From Flavobacteriales bacterium UBA952 (lineage in GTDB: Bacteria; Bacteroidota; Bacteroidia; Flavobacteriales_D; Crocinitomicaceae), in the NCBI GenBank assembly GCA_905182495.1, contig CAJJBU010000004.1, forward strand, positions 37,536 through 101,535: a stretch of 64,000 bases of DNA, written 5' to 3'. The notes beneath the pieces are model-generated. The model was given only the letters and a program-made list of their open reading frames with translations, was not told the DNA's origin and did not search any database. Positions 53,102 through 61,986 of this stretch are shown one piece after another (the first letter of the stretch is position 1; each line of letters starts with the position of its first letter). Position numbers and translations under genes: made by a program.

Positions 53102-54569
53102 TTATGAATGGTTTTTAAGAACGTATTTGGCAACAACTTCTCCAGATATAATTGACGGGGGAACGCCTGGTCCGGGAACCGTTAATTGTCCAGTATAATA
53201 AAAGTTACTTATTTTTTTATTTCGGATAGAGGGCTTTAATACCGCAGTTTGACGTAAAGTATTTGCGAGTCCGTATGCATTTCCTTTAAATGCGTTGTAT
53301 TCAGTTTTGAAGTCTTCGATGCAAAAGCTTTTCTTGTATACGATGTTTTCGCTAATATCATTACCTGTTCGTTTCTTAAATCGATCAAGTAAAATGTTAA
53401 AATATTTTTCTCTTGTTTCTTCGTCATCCTTCAGGTCAGGTGCGATAGGAATTAAGAAGAATAAATTCTCGCAGCCCTTTGGGGCTACAGACGCATCTGT
53501 CACTGATGGCGCACAAACGTAGAAAAGGGGAGCGCTAGGCCATTTTGGTTCTTTATAAATTTCTACTCCATGATTTGTTAAAGACTCGTCAAAAAACAGA
53601 TTATGATGTTGAAGATTTTCTAGCTTTCTATCAACACCAACATAGAAGAGAAGGCAGGAAGGAGCCATTACTCTTTTATTCCAATATTTTTTTGAATAAT
53701 TTGCATCATCGTTGAGTAGTTTTTTATCTGTGTGATGATAGTCTGCACCAGATATGACTATGTCTGCAAAATAGGATGAATTTGTAGTAATAACTTTGTT
53801 TATTCTCTTTTTATCTTTCTCAAATGAAACAACCTCTTCATTCGTAATGATTTTCACATTGTTTTCAATTGCAATTTTTTCGAAAGCCTCAACAAATTTG
53901 TGCATGCCTCCTTTTGGGTACCATGTACCTAATTTTATGTCGGCATAATTCATTAAAGAATAAAGTGCGGGGGTTTCATTCGGCATTGCACCTAGAAATA
54001 AAACCGGAAATTCTAAAAGACCTATGATTTTCTCATTAGAGAAATAACCACGAATAAATTTACCAAAAGAGGATTCAATTCATACTAAATAGCCCCTTTA
54101 AGACTCTTTTATTTGCAAACTCTAAGAGACTCATACTTGGTCTGTAAACCAAATCTTCCATGCCTACTTGATATTTAATTTGCGCATCTTTTAAAAAGGC
54201 CCTAAGTTTCAAGGCGCTTCCTTTTTCATTTGATTCAAACCAAAGCTCTAAAGCTTTCATATCGGCAGGGACATCTGTATGGGTGTCATCATTCCAATAA
54301 ACCCTGTAGGATGGATCTAATCTTTTTAAATCGTAAAAATCACTTGTAGTATGGTTAAATTTCTTGTAGAAATTCTCAAATACATCGGGCATCCAATACC
54401 AACTTGGTCCCATGTCGAATGTAAAACCGTCCTTGCTGAATTTTCTAGCGCGGCCACCTATCTCGTTGTTTTTTTCAAGAATGGTCACATCATGGCCTTC
54501 CTTAGCAATAAACGATGCTGCTGATAGGCTTGAGATACCTGAGCCAATAATGATAACTTTAAGTGGCAT
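53102..54569 (-). CDS. crtI: Phytoene desaturase, frame interrupted once
   Basis: CrtI is an FAD-dependent desaturase that turns phytoene into coloured carotenes. The first part (54569-54075) has the FAD site IIIGSGISSLSAASFIAKEG, EKNNEIGGRARKF and MGPSWYWMP. The second part continues in the next frame with SSFGKFIRGYF, YPKGGMHKFVEAFE and the conserved end YYTGQLTVPGPGVPPSIISG. The break is at 54078-54080; dropping one base joins SMN directly to ESSFGKF and gives about 488 residues, the normal length. The ATG is 3 bases after the sigma-factor stop. Sequencing error is likelier than decay, because the rest of the protein is well conserved. Confidence 0.88.
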
Positions 54570-54572
54570 TCT

Positions 54573-55085
54573 TTAATTTATAGAATAAGTGTAATCGGGT
54601 AGTAAATCTATTAATTTTTTTCGGGCTATAAAGATTCTGCTCTTAACAGTTCCAATCGGTATTTCCAGTCTATCTGCGATTTCCTTATATTTAAATCCAC
54701 TAAAGTGAAGAACAAAAGGCTCTTTGTACTCACTGCTTAGGCTATCTATTTTCTCTTCAATATCTTTTGTAGCAATTTGAGAAACAGCACTTTGCTCGTG
54801 GCCTTTGCTATTAGTTATAAGGTATAATTCCTTAGAATTGTCAAAAATAGTACGGGATTTAACTTTACGTCTGTATTGGTTGATAAAAATATTTCTCATG
54901 ATCGTAAAAACCCATGCTTTGAAGTTTGTTTGCGGCGTATAATAGGTTTTGTAGTTAATAGCCTTGAGCATTGTGTCTTGAGTAAGGTCTTTAGCGTCTT
55001 CTTGGTTTCTAGTAAAACCAAGGGCAAAGGACTTGAGATTTGTCTCAATATCCATTAGTGCTTCAGTGAATTCGATAGTTGACAT
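54573..55085 (-). CDS. ECF-type sigma factor heading the carotenoid/photolyase operon
   Basis: The 170-residue protein has sigma region 2 (DAKDLTQDTMLKAI, then FKAWVFTIMRNIFINQYRRK) and region 4 (YKEPFVLHFSGFKYKEIADRLEIPIGTVKSRIF), with no region 3. It starts the operon and lies 3 bases before crtI, so it is made with the genes it may control. No anti-sigma factor, MerR/CarH or B12-binding gene is adjacent. ECF sigma factors act in light-induced carotenogenesis in Myxococcus (CarQ), so a light or singlet-oxygen signal is a reasonable inference. The upstream 100 bases hold an 8-5-8 inverted repeat and related half-sites. Confidence 0.92.
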   Translation of the reverse strand: MSTIEFTEALMDIETNLKSFALGFTRNQEDAKDLTQDTMLKAINYKTYYTPQTNFKAWVFTIMRNIFINQYRRKVKSRTIFDNSKELYLITNSKGHEQSAVSQIATKDIEEKIDSLSSEYKEPFVLHFSGFKYKEIADRLEIPIGTVKSRIFIARKKLIDLLPDYTYSIN

Positions 55086-55114
55086 ATTGTTTTGTTTAAA
55101 GTTATTGATATAAA

Positions 55115-55135
55115 GTTAAACAAAAAATGTTTAAC
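55115..55135. promoter_or_regulatory. Candidate operator of the sigma-factor/carotenoid operon
   Basis: GTTAAACA (55115-55122) and TGTTTAAC (55128-55135) form a perfect 8-bp inverted repeat with a 5-base spacer, 30 bases upstream of the sigma-factor ATG. Related half-sites TGTTTAAAG and CTAAACA flank it (55093-55101 and 55151-55157). A TAGCTTTG -7-like element lies at 55156-55163 on the minus strand, which would place the repeat just downstream of the transcription start. The regulator is unknown. Confidence 0.55.
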
Positions 55136-55184
55136 AAAACAACAAAAAGACTAAACAAAGCTAAAAGAAGGCTGTTTTACAGCT

Positions 55185-56138
55185 TTAAACCTCTTCTTTA
55201 TCCCTGGATAAACCAATAAGCATTTTGGATACGAGATCTTTAAGTTTGCTTTCGTTTTTCCAATTCCAATCTTTTTGAGCACAAGAGTCATCAATGGAAT
55301 TTGGCCAACTATCTGCAATAGCTTGTCGGAAGTCAGGTTGATATTTTATTTTGAAATCTGCTCGTTTTTTTTGTATTTCATCCGCAAGCTCTTTAGGATT
55401 GAAACTAATCCCTGCTAGATTATAGGAACTTCTGATTTTAATGCTATCTGATGGAGCTTCCATAATTTCAATGGTTGCCCGAATCGCATCACTCATATAC
55501 ATCATGGGTAATTTTGATTCGGCACTTAGGTAGCATGTGTATTCATCATGCGAAACAGCTTTCACAAAAATATCTACGGCATAATCAGTGGTTCCACCGC
55601 CAGGTGCGCTTTTGTAGGAAATTAATCCGGGATATCTGATGCTCCTCACATCAACATCATATTTGTTATGGTAGTATTCGCACCATCTTTCTCCAGCGAG
55701 TTTTGAGATGCCATAAACAGTACTGGGCTCCATGACAGTATGCTGAGGTGTTTGATCCATAGGCGAATTTGAACCAAATACGGCGATTGAACTGGGCCAG
55801 AAAATTTTATTTATTTTTTTACTTTTAGCAAGTTCTAAGACATTGAATAATCCCTCCATATTAAGCTTCCAGGCAAATCGCGGCTTACTTTCTGCAGTTG
55901 CCGATAATAACGCTGCTAAGAGATAAACTTGTTTTACATTGTTGTTTTCCACAATAGTCTCAAGTTTAGATTTATCCATAATATCTAGAGTGATATAGGG
56001 GCCGTCTATTATGGCCTCTGGACAATTGTCTTTAATGTCCGAAGCAAGAACGGTGTGCGTCCCATATAATTTGCGCAATTCTAGAACCAATTCAATTCCG
56101 ATTTGACCACAGGCACCTACAACGAGAATTTTTGACAT
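55185..56138 (-). CDS. NAD-dependent epimerase-type L-threonine 3-dehydrogenase
   Basis: This short-chain (extended SDR) protein oxidises L-threonine to 2-amino-3-oxobutyrate in related bacteria, including Flavobacterium frigidimaris. The start at 56138 (MSKILVVGACGQIGIEL) gives 317 residues; an ATG at 56201 lies upstream of the promoter element. Features are the NAD loop VGACGQIG, the WPSSIAVFG stretch with catalytic Ser, and YGISKLAGERW with catalytic Tyr and Lys. YPGLISYKSAPGGGTTDYAVDIF is typical of this group. It diverges from hmgA, which suggests a local amino-acid catabolism cluster. Substrate is inferred from family resemblance. Confidence 0.87.
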   Translation of the reverse strand: MSKILVVGACGQIGIELVLELRKLYGTHTVLASDIKDNCPEAIIDGPYITLDIMDKSKLETIVENNNVKQVYLLAALLSATAESKPRFAWKLNMEGLFNVLELAKSKKINKIFWPSSIAVFGSNSPMDQTPQHTVMEPSTVYGISKLAGERWCEYYHNKYDVDVRSIRYPGLISYKSAPGGGTTDYAVDIFVKAVSHDEYTCYLSAESKLPMMYMSDAIRATIEIMEAPSDSIKIRSSYNLAGISFNPKELADEIQKKRADFKIKYQPDFRQAIADSWPNSIDDSCAQKDWNWKNESKLKDLVSKMLIGLSRDKEEV

Positions 56139-56152
56139 AACTAAGATTTGTA

Positions 56153-56186
56153 CAAAAATAACTTTTGAAATGAAATAATCACCAAA
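56153..56186 (-). promoter_or_regulatory. Promoter of the threonine dehydrogenase gene
   Basis: On the minus strand TTTG (56183-56186) is followed after 22 bases by TATTTTTG (56153-56160), a good fit to the Bacteroidota promoter with slightly long spacing. The start of transcription would lie about 8 bases before the ATG at 56138, supporting that start. Confidence 0.5.
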
Positions 56187-56265
56187 ACTGAGATTAGTCA
56201 TTTTTTAATTGATTAAATAGCTATTAATTTGTGTCAAGTGAATTTTTATTAATTTCATTACTATT

Positions 56266-57423
56266 ATGCCATTTTACAGAAAATTGGGTTCGATTCCCCA
56301 CAAAAGACACACCATTTTTAGACAACCAGACGGTGCATTGTATCATGAACAGTTGTTTGGAACAATTGGGTTTGATGGAATGTCTTCATTACTTTACCAT
56401 ACCCATCCCCCTACTGGAGTGCAAGAGATTCTATCATCCAAGGATATAAGTCCAGAAATTGCAGTCGGAAAGAACATGCAAATGAGAGCATTTAAAGGCT
56501 TTGATGTTCCGGTCATTGGAGATTTAATTGAATCGAGAATACCCGTATTGACAAATAGCGATGTGACCCTTCATTTATCCCGTCCAAAAAATTTGACAGA
56601 GACCTATTTTTATAAAAATGTCGATGCAGACGAAGTTGTTTTTATTCATGAAGGTCAAGGAACGCTGCATACTCAAGTCGGAAATATCGATTTTTCTTAT
56701 GGAGATTATTTGGTCATCCCTCGAGGAATGATTTATCAAATGCGTTTTAATAGTGATGTTAACAGGCATTTTATTATCGAATCAAGTCATCCAATATATA
56801 CGCCCAAGCGTTACCGAAATTGGTTTGGTCAATTGCTTGAGCATTCCCCTTTCTGTGAAAGAGACCTACGCACTCCAGAAAATCTAGAAACACATGATGA
56901 AAAAGGAGATTTTTTAGTTAAAATAAAAAAAGAAGGTATCCTTTATAATTACAGCTATGCATCGCATCCATTTGACGTCATAGGTTGGGATGGTTATAAT
57001 TTTCCTTATGCTTTTTCAATTCACGATTTTGAACCCATAACAGGACGAGTACATCAACCACCGCCGGTTCATCAAACCTTTGAAACTTCAGCTTTTGTGA
57101 TTTGTTCTTTTTGTCCGAGGCTTTATGATTATCATCCCGATTCAATTCCCGCACCTTATAACCATAGCAATATTGATTCAGATGAAGTTCTCTATTATGT
57201 AGATGGTGACTTTATGAGTCGAAATGATATTTCGAAGGGGCAGATTACTTTGCATCCTTCAGGTATTCCTCATGGACCTCATCCTGGTGCATACGAGAGA
57301 AGTATTGGTAAAAAGGAAACAAAGGAGCTAGCAGTTATGGTGGATACGTTCAAGCCTCTTAAACTAACAAAACAAGCTCTTGAAATAGAAGTTAAAGATT
57401 ATTATAAATCTTGGATTCATTAA
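56266..57423 (+). CDS. hmgA: Homogentisate 1,2-dioxygenase
   Basis: This iron enzyme opens the ring of homogentisate to maleylacetoacetate in tyrosine breakdown. The 385 residues form a cupin-like fold. VHQTFETSAFVICSFCPRL, PYNHSNIDSDEVLYYVDG and HPSGIPHGPHPGAYE match the family's iron and substrate regions, with His and Glu ligands expected there. An upstream overlapping ORF in another frame (56231) is a shadow. It is followed 21 bases later by hppD, the enzyme that makes its substrate. Confidence 0.93.
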   Translation: MPFYRKLGSIPHKRHTIFRQPDGALYHEQLFGTIGFDGMSSLLYHTHPPTGVQEILSSKDISPEIAVGKNMQMRAFKGFDVPVIGDLIESRIPVLTNSDVTLHLSRPKNLTETYFYKNVDADEVVFIHEGQGTLHTQVGNIDFSYGDYLVIPRGMIYQMRFNSDVNRHFIIESSHPIYTPKRYRNWFGQLLEHSPFCERDLRTPENLETHDEKGDFLVKIKKEGILYNYSYASHPFDVIGWDGYNFPYAFSIHDFEPITGRVHQPPPVHQTFETSAFVICSFCPRLYDYHPDSIPAPYNHSNIDSDEVLYYVDGDFMSRNDISKGQITLHPSGIPHGPHPGAYERSIGKKETKELAVMVDTFKPLKLTKQALEIEVKDYYKSWIH

Positions 57424-57444
57424 TTATATTCCTAAAAATAAAAA

Positions 57445-58602
57445 ATGAAAGAAATTAAAAATGTAGAATACGGGCTCGAGAAAATTTTTGAAGATGCCCA
57501 AGATTTTTTACCATTAATGGGAACCGACTATGTAGAGTTTTATGTCGGTAATGCTAAGCAAGCAGCGCATTTTTATAAAACAGCTTTTGGATTTCAATCC
57601 TATGCTTATGCTGGATTAGAAACGGGGTTAAAGGACCGTGTTTCATATGTTTTAAAGCAAGATAAAATCAGACTTGTTCTTACAACAGCCCTAAATAGTC
57701 AATCTGATATAGGTGAACATGTTAAAAAACATGGAGATGGCGTAAAAGTCATAGCGCTATGGGTCGATGATGCTAGGAAGTCTTACGAGGAAACAATCAA
57801 AAGAGGAGCAAAGTCATACATGGAGCCTATCGTTGAAAAAGACGCACATGGAGAAGTTGTTAGGGCTGGTATCTATACTTACGGTGAAACTGTCCATATG
57901 TTTGTTGAACGTAAAAATTACAAAGGTGAGTTTTTACCCGGTTTCAGAAAATGGGAATCCGATTATAAACCAGCCTCGATAGGATTAAAATATATTGACC
58001 ATATGGTTGGTAATGTTGGATGGGGCGAAATGAATACATGGGTGAAATGGTATGAAGACGTAATGGGATTTGTAAATTTCTTGTCATTTGATGACAAACA
58101 GATTCATACGGAATATTCTGCCTTGATGAGTAAGGTCATGAGTAATGGTAACGGCAGAATAAAATTCCCAATTAATGAGCCAGCAAAAGGTAAAAAGCGT
58201 TCTCAAATTGAAGAATATTTAGATTTTTACGAGGGTTCGGGTGTGCAGCATATAGCCATTGCTACAGATGATATTATTAAAACAGTTGGCGAGTTAAGGT
58301 ATAGAGGTATAGAGTTTCTTTCTGCCCCTCCACAAGCTTATTATGACGACATTCCTAACAGGCTAGGAGACCACATGAAAATAATGAAAGAAGACATTGG
58401 TGAACTTCAGAAATTGGCCATCATGATTGATGCTGATGAAGAAGGATATCTCTTGCAGATTTTCACAAAACCTGTGGAAGATCGTCCTACTTTATTCTTT
58501 GAAATTATACAAAGAATGGGGGCAAGAGGATTCGGTGCGGGTAATTTCAAAGCACTTTTCGAATCTATCGAAAGGGAACAAGCAAATAGAGGAACCCTGT
58601 AG
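57445..58602 (+). CDS. hppD: 4-hydroxyphenylpyruvate dioxygenase
   Basis: HppD converts 4-hydroxyphenylpyruvate to homogentisate. The protein has two vicinal-oxygen-chelate domains in 385 residues. Iron ligands are His186 (YIDHMVGN), His269 (GVQHIAIAT) and Glu353 (FFEIIQRMG). GFGAGNFKALFESIEREQ is the characteristic C-terminal stretch. It follows hmgA, and the pair makes the central steps of tyrosine catabolism. fahA and maiA are not in the window. Confidence 0.96.
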   Translation: MKEIKNVEYGLEKIFEDAQDFLPLMGTDYVEFYVGNAKQAAHFYKTAFGFQSYAYAGLETGLKDRVSYVLKQDKIRLVLTTALNSQSDIGEHVKKHGDGVKVIALWVDDARKSYEETIKRGAKSYMEPIVEKDAHGEVVRAGIYTYGETVHMFVERKNYKGEFLPGFRKWESDYKPASIGLKYIDHMVGNVGWGEMNTWVKWYEDVMGFVNFLSFDDKQIHTEYSALMSKVMSNGNGRIKFPINEPAKGKKRSQIEEYLDFYEGSGVQHIAIATDDIIKTVGELRYRGIEFLSAPPQAYYDDIPNRLGDHMKIMKEDIGELQKLAIMIDADEEGYLLQIFTKPVEDRPTLFFEIIQRMGARGFGAGNFKALFESIEREQANRGTL

Positions 58603-58639
58603 TCGTATATTAGAAATTTACGAGGAGGGCCATTGCATT

Positions 58640-59203
58640 TTATACAGTCATGATGTCCTTCTCTTTGATTTCAAATTGAGCGTCGATCTGTTTAGAAGAC
58701 AGATTCGTTATCTCTTGAATTTCTACTTCTGCATTTTTCATCATGTCTTCAGATAAGCCATCATTTTTCATTTCTTTAATCATGTCCAAGGCATCTTTTC
58801 TATTATTTCTAACACCGACTTTGGCATTTTCCGACTCTGACTTGGCTTTTTTCACTAAATCCCTTCTCCTTTCTTCGGTTAATGGAGGAATAGAAATAAT
58901 TAATTGCTCCCCATTGTTTTGAGGATTCAACCCTATATTAGAATCAATAATACCTTTGGCTAAATCATTTAATGATGATTTCTCCCAGGGTTGTACAATT
59001 AAGGTGCGTGCATCCATAACACTTACGTTCGCGACTTGTTGAAGAGGAGTCATTGCCTCATAGTACTCCACCATGATACCAGATAACATCGAAGGAGAGG
59101 CTTTCCCAGCGCGTATTTTTGATAATGCACTATCGAAATGTTGAAGACTGTTATTGTTTGATGTCTTCAATTCGTCATAGATCATTTGTAATTCTTCAAT
59201 CAT
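58640..59203 (-). CDS. frr: Ribosome recycling factor
   Basis: Frr with EF-G splits post-termination ribosomes. The 187 residues have the family signature KIRAGKASPSMLSGIMVEYY and LTEERRRDLVKKAKSESENAKVGVRNNRKDA. It follows pyrH by 11 bases, the conserved pyrH-frr pair of bacteria. It converges with hppD with about 37 bases between stops and no clear hairpin. Confidence 0.97.
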   Translation of the reverse strand: MIEELQMIYDELKTSNNNSLQHFDSALSKIRAGKASPSMLSGIMVEYYEAMTPLQQVANVSVMDARTLIVQPWEKSSLNDLAKGIIDSNIGLNPQNNGEQLIISIPPLTEERRRDLVKKAKSESENAKVGVRNNRKDALDMIKEMKNDGLSEDMMKNAEVEIQEITNLSSKQIDAQFEIKEKDIMTV

Positions 59204-59214
59204 TTGTTGAGGGT

Positions 59215-59922
59215 TTAATTTCGTACTAATGTTCCTATGGTTTTACCAGATAACACTTTTTCTAAATTACCAGGTGTATCCATGTTAAATACAATAATTG
59301 GGAGATTATTTTCTTTACACAGTGTAAATGCAGTTAGGTCCATAACGTTGAGTCCTTTTTTATAAACTTCATCAAAAGTAATAGTCTCGTATTTTGTGGC
59401 GTTTTTATCTTTTTCAGGATCAGCTGTGTAAATACCATCAACACGCGTTCCTTTTAAAATAACATCAGCATTTATTTCTATGGCCCTTAAAGAAGCCGCA
59501 GAATCAGTTGTAAAAAATGGATTTCCAGTACCTGCTCCAAAAATAACGACTCTACCTTTCTCTAGATGTCTAACAGCTTTGCGTCTTATAAACGGTTCTG
59601 CTATCGCTTTCATTTCTATTGCCGACTGCAAGCGTGTTTTTACGCCATTTGATTCTAATGCTGATTGTAAAGCCATTGCATTAATCATGGTAGCAAGCAT
59701 GCCCATATAGTCTCCATGAGTTCGATCCATTCCACCTTCTTCTGCCTGAACACCTCGAAATATATTACCACCTCCGATAACGATGGCGACTTCGTGTCCA
59801 ATATTCTGGATTTCTTTTATTTGTTTGGCGTAGGAATTAATTCTATCGTTATCGATTCCAAACTGTTTAGAACCCATTAAGGATTCTCCACTAAGCTTGA
59901 GCAATATTCTTTTGTACTTCAT
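59215..59922 (-). CDS. pyrH: UMP kinase
   Basis: PyrH phosphorylates UMP to UDP, feeding RNA, sugar-nucleotide and CTP synthesis. The 235 residues have the amino-acid-kinase fold: [23 protein letters not shown], then [20 protein letters not shown], which is characteristic of bacterial UMP kinase. A TATATTTG element lies about 20 bases upstream of the ATG. A terminator separates it from tsf, so this pair may have its own promoter. Confidence 0.97.
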   Translation of the reverse strand: MKYKRILLKLSGESLMGSKQFGIDNDRINSYAKQIKEIQNIGHEVAIVIGGGNIFRGVQAEEGGMDRTHGDYMGMLATMINAMALQSALESNGVKTRLQSAIEMKAIAEPFIRRKAVRHLEKGRVVIFGAGTGNPFFTTDSAASLRAIEINADVILKGTRVDGIYTADPEKDKNATKYETITFDEVYKKGLNVMDLTAFTLCKENNLPIIVFNMDTPGNLEKVLSGKTIGTLVRN

Positions 59923-59980
59923 ATATTTTTAGTTGAACAAATATATATAAATCAAGTAGGGAAAAAGTAATAATCAAAAA

Positions 59981-60004
59981 AAAAGCTATCCGGAGATAGC
60001 TTTT
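59981..60004. terminator. Intrinsic terminator after tsf
   Basis: AAAAGCTATC pairs perfectly with GATAGCTTTT around a CGGA loop. A run of A before the stem is a U-run on the minus strand, so it would end the rplM-rpsI-rpsB-tsf transcript 20 bases after the tsf stop. Confidence 0.85.
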
Positions 60005-60024
60005 CATTTATTTTTTAATTTGGT

Positions 60025-60855
60025 CTAGCTTAAAGAGAATCTTTTAAAAGCTGAAATAGTTAAACCTTTTTCAGAATTATTTAAGAATTGCTCTACAGTA
60101 AATTTATTGTCTCTAACAAATTGCTGACTTAACAAAGTATTTTCTTTAAAGAACTTGTTTAATCGGCCAAGAGCAATTTTTTCAGCCATTTCAGCCGGTT
60201 TACCTTCTTGAATAGCCTGATCTTTACCGACCTCAATTTCTTTCTCGATAGTCTTAGAATCAATGCCATCCTTATTTACTGCCAAAGGATTCATTGCCGC
60301 TACCTGCATAGCAACCTGTTTTCCTGCGTCTTCTGCAATCTCAGATTCACTATTAAGAGCAACTAACGTCGCTAATTGATTACCAGGGTGATTATAAGCG
60401 ACCACTTTATCAGATTCCATAATGGTGTATGCTGAAAGGTCTAATTTCTCTCCTAATATTCCAATTTGCTCTGTTATTTTTTCTGAAACAGAAAGTTTTT
60501 CGTTGTATGAAAGTGACTTGAGCTCATCTAACGTCGAAGGCAGTTTATCCAAAGCTAGGTCTACTAAAGATTGAACTAATGCTAGGTAACCATCGTTTTT
60601 TGCAACGAAGTCAGTTTCACAATTCAAAGTTACGATTACACCTGTCTTTGAGTCAGCACTTGATTGCGCAATAATAAGGCCTTCTTTAGCATCATTATCA
60701 CCTCGTTTTGCTGCAATTTTTTGGCCTTTTTTACGAAGCACATCAACTGCTATTTCAAAGTCGCCATTGGCTTCAACGAGTGCATTTTTGCAGTCCATCA
60801 TTCCGGCTCCTGTTTGTTGTCGAAGTTTGTTAACTTCTGAAGCTGTTATTGCCAT
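60025..60855 (-). CDS. tsf: Translation elongation factor Ts
   Basis: EF-Ts removes GDP from EF-Tu. The protein has 276 residues. VNKLRQQTGAGMMDCKNALVEANGD is the N-terminal module that contacts EF-Tu, followed by VLRKKGQKIAAKRG and the core IVTLNCETDFVAKNDGY. The C-terminal QQFVRDNKFTVEQFL is also typical. It follows rpsB by 19 bases, counted from the restored rpsB stop, as in most bacteria. Confidence 0.97.
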   Translation of the reverse strand: MAITASEVNKLRQQTGAGMMDCKNALVEANGDFEIAVDVLRKKGQKIAAKRGDNDAKEGLIIAQSSADSKTGVIVTLNCETDFVAKNDGYLALVQSLVDLALDKLPSTLDELKSLSYNEKLSVSEKITEQIGILGEKLDLSAYTIMESDKVVAYNHPGNQLATLVALNSESEIAEDAGKQVAMQVAAMNPLAVNKDGIDSKTIEKEIEVGKDQAIQEGKPAEMAEKIALGRLNKFFKENTLLSQQFVRDNKFTVEQFLNNSEKGLTISAFKRFSLS

Positions 60856-60874
60856 TTCTTTATAAATTTTTGGG

Positions 60875-61890
60875 TTATTTTTTTTCTTTAACAGCTTTTG
60901 TCGCTGTTGCCTTTTTAGCCGCTGGTTTTTTAGTTGCAGGCTTAAGCTGCTACCTTTTTAACAGGAGCTTTCTTCTCTTTCGCTGCGACTGGGGCTTTCT
61001 TCTCTTTCGCTGCGACTGGGGTTTTCTTCTCTTTCGCTGCGACTGGCGCTTTCTTCTTTGCTACTTTCGCTACTGGAGTTTCCTCTTTTGCTACTTCTGC
61101 AATTGGAGCTTCCTCTTTTACTGCTTCTATAACTGGAGTTTCCTCTTTTGCTACTTCTGCAACTGGTGTTGTTTCCTTTAGTTTCAGGATTTGCTTTAAG
61201 ATCTTTTCTTTCTTCTAAACCTTCTTGAATTGATTTGCAAATTTCGTCTATAATAATAGTGATAGATTTGGTTGCGTCATCATTAGCAGGTATTGGGAAA
61301 TCCACAAGTTTTGGATTTGAATTTGTATCAACCAAAGCAAATGTTGGAATATTTAGTCTTCTAGCCTCTGCAAGAGCGATGTGCTCTTTTAAAATATCTA
61401 CGATAAAAATCGCTGCAGGCTGTCTCGTCATGTCCGCGATAGATCCAAATGTCTTCTCTAGCTTTTCTCTTTGACGTGTCTTAAATAGTTTCTCTCTTTT
61501 GTTCAATGTGTCCCAAGTACCATCAGACTGCATTTTATCAATAGAAGTCATTTTACGAACAGACTTTCTAGTTGTTTGAAAATTTGTAAGCATCCCTCCA
61601 GACCATCTTTCAGTCACAAAAGGCATATTTACGTTTTTAATTTTTTCGGCGACGATATCTTTGGCTTGTTTTTTTGTAGCAACGAAAAGAATTTTCTTTC
61701 CGGATTTAGCAATTTGTTTAACTGCTGCACTTGCTTGTTCAATATGAACAAGGGTCTTGTTAAGATCAATGATGTGAATTCCCTTTTTTTCTTCGAAAAT
61801 ATAAGGGGCCATTGCTGGATTCCACTTTCTTTTCAGGTGACCAAAATGAACACCTGCATCTAACAATTCTTTAAAAGATAATTTTGACAT
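60875..61890 (-). CDS. rpsB: 30S ribosomal protein S2, C-terminal tail frame-broken twice
   Basis: S2 binds the 30S head and is needed for S1 binding. The conserved core (residues 1-238) is intact: ELLDAGVHFGHLKRKWNPAM, IHIIDLNKTL, VTERWSGGMLTNFQT and ALVDTNSNPKLVDFPIPAND. After KANPETK the written frame gives an Arg/Ser-rich tail, but dropping one base at 61175-61176 yields an Ala/Lys/Glu/Pro tail (ETTPVAEVAKEETPV and so on). Dropping one more near 60942-60945 extends it (KPATKKPAAKKATATKAV) to a stop at 60875. Such acidic-basic repeats are usual in this phylum. The restored protein has about 337 residues. It belongs to the rplM-rpsI-rpsB-tsf operon. Confidence 0.93.
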
Positions 61891-61986
61891 ATATATATTT
61901 GTTTACATTCCTAAATTCGTCAGCAAGATTGGGGGCGCGATGCCAATTCCAAAAAAGCTTGGATACTAAACCATTCCGGATAACGA

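Noticed and set aside
60958..61180. Arg/Ser-rich C-terminus of S2 as written
   Set aside because: It is the wrong frame of an Ala/Lys/Glu/Pro tail; a one-base shift gives typical phylum-level sequence ending just before tsf.
60849..61181. 110-residue plus-strand ORF over the rpsB tail
   Set aside because: Its Cys/Phe-rich repeats are the antisense of the Ala/Lys/Glu/Pro tail of rpsB.
61891..61986. tRNA or small RNA between rpsI and rpsB
   Set aside because: The 96 bases have no cloverleaf or TPsiC-like sequence; it is an ordinary operon spacer.
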